From assembly GCA_022360175.1 (NCBI GenBank), contig JAKSDI010000071.1:1-64000 (forward strand): DNA of 64,000 nucleotides. The letters are read 5' to 3'. The position numbers were made by a program, and so were the translations under genes. Below the pieces are notes generated by a model, which was not told the origin of the DNA, did not search any database, and worked only from the letters and a program-made list of their open reading frames with translations. Position 1 is the first letter of the stretch, and every line of letters begins with the position of its first letter. Origin of the DNA: Chitinophagales bacterium (lineage in GTDB: Bacteria > Bacteroidota > Bacteroidia > Chitinophagales > Saprospiraceae). This document shows positions 60,049 to 64,000 of this stretch, one piece after another.

Positions 60049-61116
60049 TTAATATTGTTGCACAAAGTCAATGATTGCTCCCTTAAATCCATCAGGATCA
60101 CTGATATAGGGTTCATGACTGGAGTTGGGGAGCAACACATATTGCTTATGCTCGTCAGGAGTACCAAAATTGGTGAATACATCCAGGCCTTCTTCTGGTA
60201 CAATCAGATCATCGTATCTTCCCCATAGTAGTAAAGAAGGAAGCTTGATAGAGGAAACTTCATTAATTAGATTGATTCCTTCAGCGTCCTCGTTGAGCTT
60301 GTCATTTACGATATTCAGATTAGAGGACAGATAAGCAGGGATTGGATTATAGGATGATCCAAAGCCTATGCTTAAATACTGCTTCAGTGATAATTCTCCC
60401 AGTTCCTCAGGGATGATGCGCTCGCCAGGAAATCCTACGAAGCCTCTCCATTCGTTTTTCTGTTCACGAGTAGTAATCACAGGATTATCATTTGCCCACT
60501 CTAGTGCAGTGTTCCAATGCTCCACATCTTCCCCTTTTAATATTTCCTCATTGGCAATATTGATCAGGAAGGTTCTGCGGTATTGCCAGCTTAAGTCAAA
60601 ATCAAAGTTGTAAGCACCATCTATTGATATCCAGGCTTTGATATTGTTCTGAAAATCTTCAGTGAGTAAATAATTGGCACCTATAAAGCCTCCAAAACTA
60701 TGCCCCATCAGGAAAATATCAGGATCATCATATTCTGATTGTAGTACTTTAATGATGGCGTCTAAATCCTCTACATATTGGGCAATAGAAAGGGTGTTTT
60801 CATCAATATTGCCCTGTGCATTACCACAAGCTCGCTGGTCATAATACACCAACGCAAAATTTTCTTCCAGGCCAGAAGACCAGTCAAACATATCTGCTCT
60901 TGCAATATCAATGCTAGTCAGGCCTGGTCCACCATTAATGTATACGATGAACTTTTTAGAACTTGTATTCCCCTTTACCCAAACGGGAAGTTCTGTACCT
61001 TCTATTTGTACGTGGAAAAAGGTATCGCTGTCTGTTTCCAATTCGAATTGTTCGCAAGACCAGACACTTAGTGCTATCCCAAAAATGATAGCTAAATGGA
61101 TTTTTATGTACCGCAT
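60049..61116 (-). CDS. Lipoprotein alpha/beta hydrolase (proline iminopeptidase-like)
   Basis: The 355-aa protein has a lipobox (LSVWSC, Cys21). The alpha/beta hydrolase fold shows the oxyanion loop YINGGPGLTS, YYDQRACGNAQG, the nucleophile elbow GHSFGG (Ser), the acid Asp in WGRYDDLIVP and the His in NSSHEPY. HGGPG-type loops with DQRGxG are typical of prolyl aminopeptidases and related esterases; here the loop reads NGGPG and DQRACG. Location in the periplasm or outer membrane is inferred. It is 24 bp from the small barrel gene upstream and likely co-transcribed. Confidence 0.85.
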   Translation of the reverse strand: MRYIKIHLAIIFGIALSVWSCEQFELETDSDTFFHVQIEGTELPVWVKGNTSSKKFIVYINGGPGLTSIDIARADMFDWSSGLEENFALVYYDQRACGNAQGNIDENTLSIAQYVEDLDAIIKVLQSEYDDPDIFLMGHSFGGFIGANYLLTEDFQNNIKAWISIDGAYNFDFDLSWQYRRTFLINIANEEILKGEDVEHWNTALEWANDNPVITTREQKNEWRGFVGFPGERIIPEELGELSLKQYLSIGFGSSYNPIPAYLSSNLNIVNDKLNEDAEGINLINEVSSIKLPSLLLWGRYDDLIVPEEGLDVFTNFGTPDEHKQYVLLPNSSHEPYISDPDGFKGAIIDFVQQY

Positions 61117-61139
61117 GATTTTTGATTCTGTGAGGGTTC

Positions 61140-61691
61140 TTAAATATTTATTCCTATTTCAAGTGCGAAGTATCCTACACCATTAGGAAAATTGGGGGTG
61201 GCGTATAGGAATTGAGGTTTCAGGAAATACTCAATAGAACGCCCTCTATGAGATTTAACAGATTTACCAAAAGACACAAAAATGCTGGAAAGCAAATAGT
61301 CATGCCCTGCAATCGTTTTTTGCACATCCCCATTTGCGTTTATTTCGTAGGTATTAGGGATGAATGTTCGTAAATAGCCCAGTCCTACGCCTGTAGCAAA
61401 GGTTTTTCCTTTGGCGTTCTTTCGCTTTAGACTCAATTCCGGACTTGCAAATACAGCTGTCTGATAGCGTCGGTGGTAAAACAAGCCAGTAGAGGCGCCG
61501 AAATAAATGGCTTTGTCAATTTCTTTTCCAGCCTTGGTCCAGCTTTTAACCGGAAAGGCTAATCCCAGTTTAAATCCGGGATGTGTAATAGTTTCCCCAA
61601 AATAGGAGATGGAAATAGATGGTGAGTTGTTTTGTGCCATAAGAGGTATGGTCAAAACAATCCATGTCAGGGTGATCCAAAAGATTTTCAA
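61140..61691 (-). CDS. Small outer-membrane beta-barrel-like protein, unknown function
   Basis: The 183-aa protein has a signal peptide (1-19, ending PLMAQ). The rest alternates in an eight-strand-like pattern (GFKLGLAFPV, AIYFGASTGLFYHRRY, FATGVGLGYLR, YFLKPQFLYATP) and ends GVGYFALEIGINI, a typical C-terminal strand. No family is recognised. It is the first gene of a two-gene unit with the alpha/beta hydrolase lipoprotein. Confidence 0.65.
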   Translation of the reverse strand: MKIFWITLTWIVLTIPLMAQNNSPSISISYFGETITHPGFKLGLAFPVKSWTKAGKEIDKAIYFGASTGLFYHRRYQTAVFASPELSLKRKNAKGKTFATGVGLGYLRTFIPNTYEINANGDVQKTIAGHDYLLSSIFVSFGKSVKSHRGRSIEYFLKPQFLYATPNFPNGVGYFALEIGINI

Positions 61692-61834
61692 ATTGAATTT
61701 TTTTTGTGAAATAATGCCTCAAAGTTAAAGGCAGGAACAGGGCAGGGATAGTAAAAAATCGACACCTCATCAGAAGAAGGGAAAAGAGGAGGCCAATGGT
61801 TTATTTTTATCGACAAAAAATCGCTTAAAGATGA

Positions 61835-62002
61835 TTAAGTAAGAGAGCATATTTAGGTTGCTTTTTTGGTCGAGCAGATTTTTGCTCAGATTAAGGCGCG
61901 GCGGAGTGCAATAGCCATAGTTATTAACACGAGCACGCAACGAAGATCTGGGTGAAAAGATGCCACCATAAAAAGATAAATTAGATTTACTCTCTTACTT
62001 AA
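61835..62002. repeat. 168-bp element bounded by 13-bp inverted repeats
   Basis: TTAAGTAAGAGAG (61835-61847) and CTCTCTTACTTAA (61990-62002) are perfect, and similarity continues inward for about ten more bases. The right arm covers the stop codon of the AraC gene. The interior (GGCGCGGCGGAGTGCAATAG) is richer in G+C than the flanks. This fills most of the 307-bp gap. A MITE or a terminator-like structure are both possible. Confidence 0.5.
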
Positions 62003-62826
62003 TTGGCAAGGGAAGTGAAGATAGGCTGCTGAAAAACGCGATCACTTTGTAGGTAATCAGTAGGAGGCATACCTGTGAAGTGTTTTACCTCTTTGATAAA
62101 ATGCATTTGGTCATAGAAACCACATTCATAGGCAATCTCTACTAATTTAGAATCGGGTTTAAAACTTTGAGTTTGTAAGGCATGAAATAGTCGGAGGATG
62201 CGGCTATATTTTTTAGGAGATACTCCCAGGTGATGGGAAAATTTTCTTTCAATAGTTTTAATGGAAACATTAAATTCTTCAGCTAATGATTGTATACTTC
62301 GGATACCTTTCGAAAGTTCTAGTTTGTGGAGAATGGCCTCAAATGAATAATCCTGCCGAAAATCAAATTCTTTCAGTTTCTCGAAAAAGTAGTGTTCTAC
62401 TAAAGCAATCTGTTCTGTTATGTTGTTGGCCTCAAACAGTTGCTCTTCAAATTGCTCGAATGATTTTCCAAATATATCTAAAGGAGCAATTGCTCTATCA
62501 ACAACTTCTGATGCTTTTACTTTGGTAAAAGTATATAGTCCATGAGCCTTAAACCGAATACAGATAATAGGGCTACTATTGAGTCGTATTTTTTGAGGTT
62601 TTGTTTTTAAGCCAGACAAGTGGGTTTTGTTTTTCTGTATATCTCCACCAGATTTTAACTCACGATGTACGGTATCCTGTGTGAAAATTACTTCTACTGT
62701 CTTGTCAGGAATGATGAGATGTGGTTTGTTTTTATTAGCAGCTTGATCAAAGAATTGATCTACCCAGATACAGTCTATATATCTTCGTAAGATAGGGTGT
62801 AAATGGTAGATGTTGTAGGAATGCAT
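61999..62826 (-). CDS. AraC-family transcriptional regulator
   Basis: I choose ATG 62826 (275 aa, MHSYNIYHLHPILRRYIDCI), which is the usual start of this subfamily. An ATG at 62982 would overlap the divergent gene. Residues about 5-130 are the DUF6597-type N-terminal domain (LRRYIDCIWVDQFF, KPHLIIPDKTVEVIF, ICIRFKAHGLYTF). About 180-265 is the AraC double HTH (IRSIQSLAEEFNVSIKTIER, LVEIAYECGFYDQMHFIKE, FTGMPPTDYL). The likely target is the divergent gene pair at 62958 and 63723. The last codons lie in a 13-bp inverted repeat. Confidence 0.8.
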   Translation of the reverse strand: MHSYNIYHLHPILRRYIDCIWVDQFFDQAANKNKPHLIIPDKTVEVIFTQDTVHRELKSGGDIQKNKTHLSGLKTKPQKIRLNSSPIICIRFKAHGLYTFTKVKASEVVDRAIAPLDIFGKSFEQFEEQLFEANNITEQIALVEHYFFEKLKEFDFRQDYSFEAILHKLELSKGIRSIQSLAEEFNVSIKTIERKFSHHLGVSPKKYSRILRLFHALQTQSFKPDSKLVEIAYECGFYDQMHFIKEVKHFTGMPPTDYLQSDRVFQQPIFTSLAN

Positions 62827-62945
62827 ATACGCTGTGATCAGTTCATTGAATAGTTCATTCTTTTTTATGATGCATCTTTTTGATTGCACCACTACATTAT
62901 CTGAAATAAAAAATTGAAGTAATTCTTTGTAGAAAGAAAATATAT

Positions 62946-62953
62946 TAAGTTTG
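62946..62953 (+). promoter_or_regulatory. -7 element immediately before a GTG start
   Basis: TAAGTTTG fits TAnnTTTG exactly and ends 4 nt before the GTG at 62958. TTTG occurs at 62926-62929, but the spacing is 16 rather than 19-21. It suggests a leaderless or very short leader mRNA, as for the helicase gene. Confidence 0.5.
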
Positions 62954-62957
62954 CGGG

Positions 62958-63332
62958 GTGAAAAGGTGCTTTGCCATATCATTCCTATTTCTGATTTCTT
63001 TGCTGGTATTCAAAGACTGGATAAGCTACGCTAATTTTTATTGGAATCAGGATTATATTGCTGCCAACCTTTGTATCAATATTGATGAGCCTCTATTGAT
63101 GTGTAGTGGTCAATGTTATCTTGAAACATCCATCATCAGCAATCACGAACAGAAAGAAAACGTACCTCAGCCTTCACAAGAAGAAAGAAATGGTACCGTT
63201 TATTTACCTATAAACAGGATATATCCCACATTTCAATTACAAAATGTGAAAAAGAGTAATCCGATTCTTTTCCATGGAGAAAATTACTCGTTCGCCTATT
63301 TAGGTGAAGTATTTCGTCCACCCTGTGTCTAA
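62958..63332 (+). CDS. Small membrane-anchored protein with NxDEPxxxCxGQCYL motif, upstream of a TonB receptor
   Basis: The 124-aa protein starts at GTG (MKRCFAISFLFLISLLVF), with one N-terminal hydrophobic helix or signal anchor. After it comes YIAANLCINIDEPLLMCSGQ followed by CYL, a motif with three cysteines that recurs in short Bacteroidota proteins encoded just upstream of TonB-dependent receptors (as I recall them). The rest is charged, then Pro-rich, and ends FRPPCV. A metal-related role would fit the Cys motif, but it is inference. It lies 390 bp before the receptor gene at 63723. Confidence 0.7.
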   Translation: MKRCFAISFLFLISLLVFKDWISYANFYWNQDYIAANLCINIDEPLLMCSGQCYLETSIISNHEQKENVPQPSQEERNGTVYLPINRIYPTFQLQNVKKSNPILFHGENYSFAYLGEVFRPPCV

Positions 63333-63722
63333 CCCTTACCTTCTGTAGTTCGTATTCCACGAACGGTCTAAATTATTCTAAGGAAACAATATGCTGAGTA
63401 CATTCCAACTGGGGATGATTTGAATTTATTTTAGTAAAGCATTAAACTATGACATTTGATGGTCTTTTTTGCTGCACTAATATATACTCCTCTACAGTTT
63501 TTAGCTGATCCTTTAGGTTGACACTGAAACTTTGGCTCAAGTGTTCAAAGGATAGTTGCTGTGCTCCCCTGGGGGAGCTGTCCGCAGGGCTGAGGGGGAT
63601 TCATACAGGCATAAATCGTTCCAGTTTTCGAATTGTCAAATCAATATTATTGACTAATTCCTTTCCTCCTTTAGGGTGTGACCCAACTGGAGTATACCCT
63701 CTTACACTTTAAACTAAAAATC
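63333..63722. repeat. Intergenic region with REP-like GCTCCCCTGGGGGAGC palindrome
   Basis: GCTCCCCTGGGGGAGC (63563-63578) is a perfect palindrome followed by TGTCCGCAGGGCTGAGGGGG (63579-63598), the form of a short interspersed element. CCTCCTTTAGGGTGTGA near 63665 may be its other end. A spurious open frame (63518-63712) runs through it. The rest of the gap is AT-rich and holds nothing else that I can name. Confidence 0.5.
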
Positions 63723-64000
63723 ATGAAGTTTATAAATATCCTCACGGTATTTACATGTCTTTTATATAGCATAAGCATCCAGGCACAATTTCAATTTTCA
63801 GGAACGCTTATTGATCAAAATACAAAAGAGCCTCTAAGTGGGGCAACAATATCCACACCTGACGAAGGGATCGCGATTACAAACTATAATGGCCAGTTTG
63901 AATTTGAATTAGAGGAAAAACCTGGCAATTTTTGGATATCTTATATAGGTTATGAAACACTGGAAATCTCCGCTGAAGATTTATCAGGTATTATTCCTTT
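63723..64000 (+). CDS. TonB-dependent receptor, 5' part (cut by window end)
   Basis: ATG 63723 opens a frame with no stop to 64000 (92 complete codons). It begins with a signal peptide (MKFINILTVFTCLLYSISIQ, cut after AQ) and a carboxypeptidase-regulatory-like domain (FSGTLIDQNTKEPLSGATIS ... SYIGYETLEIS). Such a start is typical of TonB-dependent receptors of Bacteroidota. With the upstream small Cys-motif protein and the divergent AraC gene it may form a metal or siderophore uptake unit; the receptor body is outside the window. Confidence 0.8.
   Translation, partial: MKFINILTVFTCLLYSISIQAQFQFSGTLIDQNTKEPLSGATISTPDEGIAITNYNGQFEFELEEKPGNFWISYIGYETLEISAEDLSGIIP

Noticed and set aside
62827-62982. 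N-terminal extension of the AraC regulator from ATG 62982
   Set aside because: It would overlap the promoter and start of the divergent gene, and the family normally begins near residue 53 of that frame.
63518-63712. Plus-strand open frame of 64 codons before the receptor gene
   Set aside because: It crosses the REP-like palindrome and has no protein-like features.

Overview
The window looks like chromosome from a member of the Bacteroidota. The signs are a SusC/SusD pair, other TonB-dependent receptors, type IX secretion C-terminal sorting domains, a one-protein hybrid two-component regulator with an AraC output, an OmpA protein with thrombospondin type-3 repeats, and promoters of the TTTG-N20-TAnnTTTG form. 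A Saprospiria- or Cytophagia-like free-living polymer degrader is my guess; nothing here fixes the genus. No rRNA, tRNA, CRISPR array, phage or transposase gene was seen.

Layout. 1-9.2 kb: a secreted TPR-CHAT protein, a ricin-type plus F-type (fucose-binding) lectin, an OmpA/TSP3 envelope protein, a DbpA-like RNA helicase and a DCC-family membrane protein. 9.2-18.4 kb: an outer-membrane beta-barrel receptor, a sodium:solute symporter, a porin-like protein and a divergent hybrid histidine kinase/AraC regulator that may control the porin and symporter. 18.4-25.3 kb: a repeat-rich accessory stretch with a 139-bp tandem repeat, an aerolysin-like lipoprotein, an Omp28-thioredoxin/T9SS secreted protein and a frameshifted TrmB-type regulator. 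25.3-33.4 kb: an ABC exporter and a phenylacetyl-CoA catabolic operon (tetR-paaE-paaA-paaB-paaC-paaD-paaI-paaJ) with a visible operator overlapping its promoter. paaK, paaF, paaG, paaH and paaZ are not in the window. 33.6-37 kb: methionine aminopeptidase, an HD-type phosphohydrolase and small envelope or secreted proteins. 37-55.8 kb: a polysaccharide-utilisation-like locus on the minus strand: TPR/HTH regulator, SusC, SusD, a UnbV/FG-GAP protein, a GH63-like hydrolase, a kinase/M23/class-III-aminotransferase fusion and a GH2 beta-galactosidase. 56-64 kb: an unknown exported protein, a KAP-family membrane NTPase, an alpha/beta hydrolase lipoprotein, a small barrel protein, an AraC regulator, a small Cys-motif protein and the start of a TonB-dependent receptor cut by the window end.

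The most unusual material is non-coding. (1) A leader of about 140 nt is shared by the SusD gene and the unrelated Omp28/T9SS gene; it has two conserved stems, one with a compensatory base-pair change, and variable loops. (2) A MITE-like palindromic element family occurs at 1, 12.0-12.4, 19.0 and 23.6-23.8 kb. (3) A family of hairpins has a conserved AGCTTCAAGCT-like core and co-varying outer stems, usually close to a second palindrome. (4) There are perfect long palindromes and direct-repeat operators next to individual genes. No complete new multi-gene system could be shown, but the shared leader and the repeat families are the best candidates for undescribed biology.
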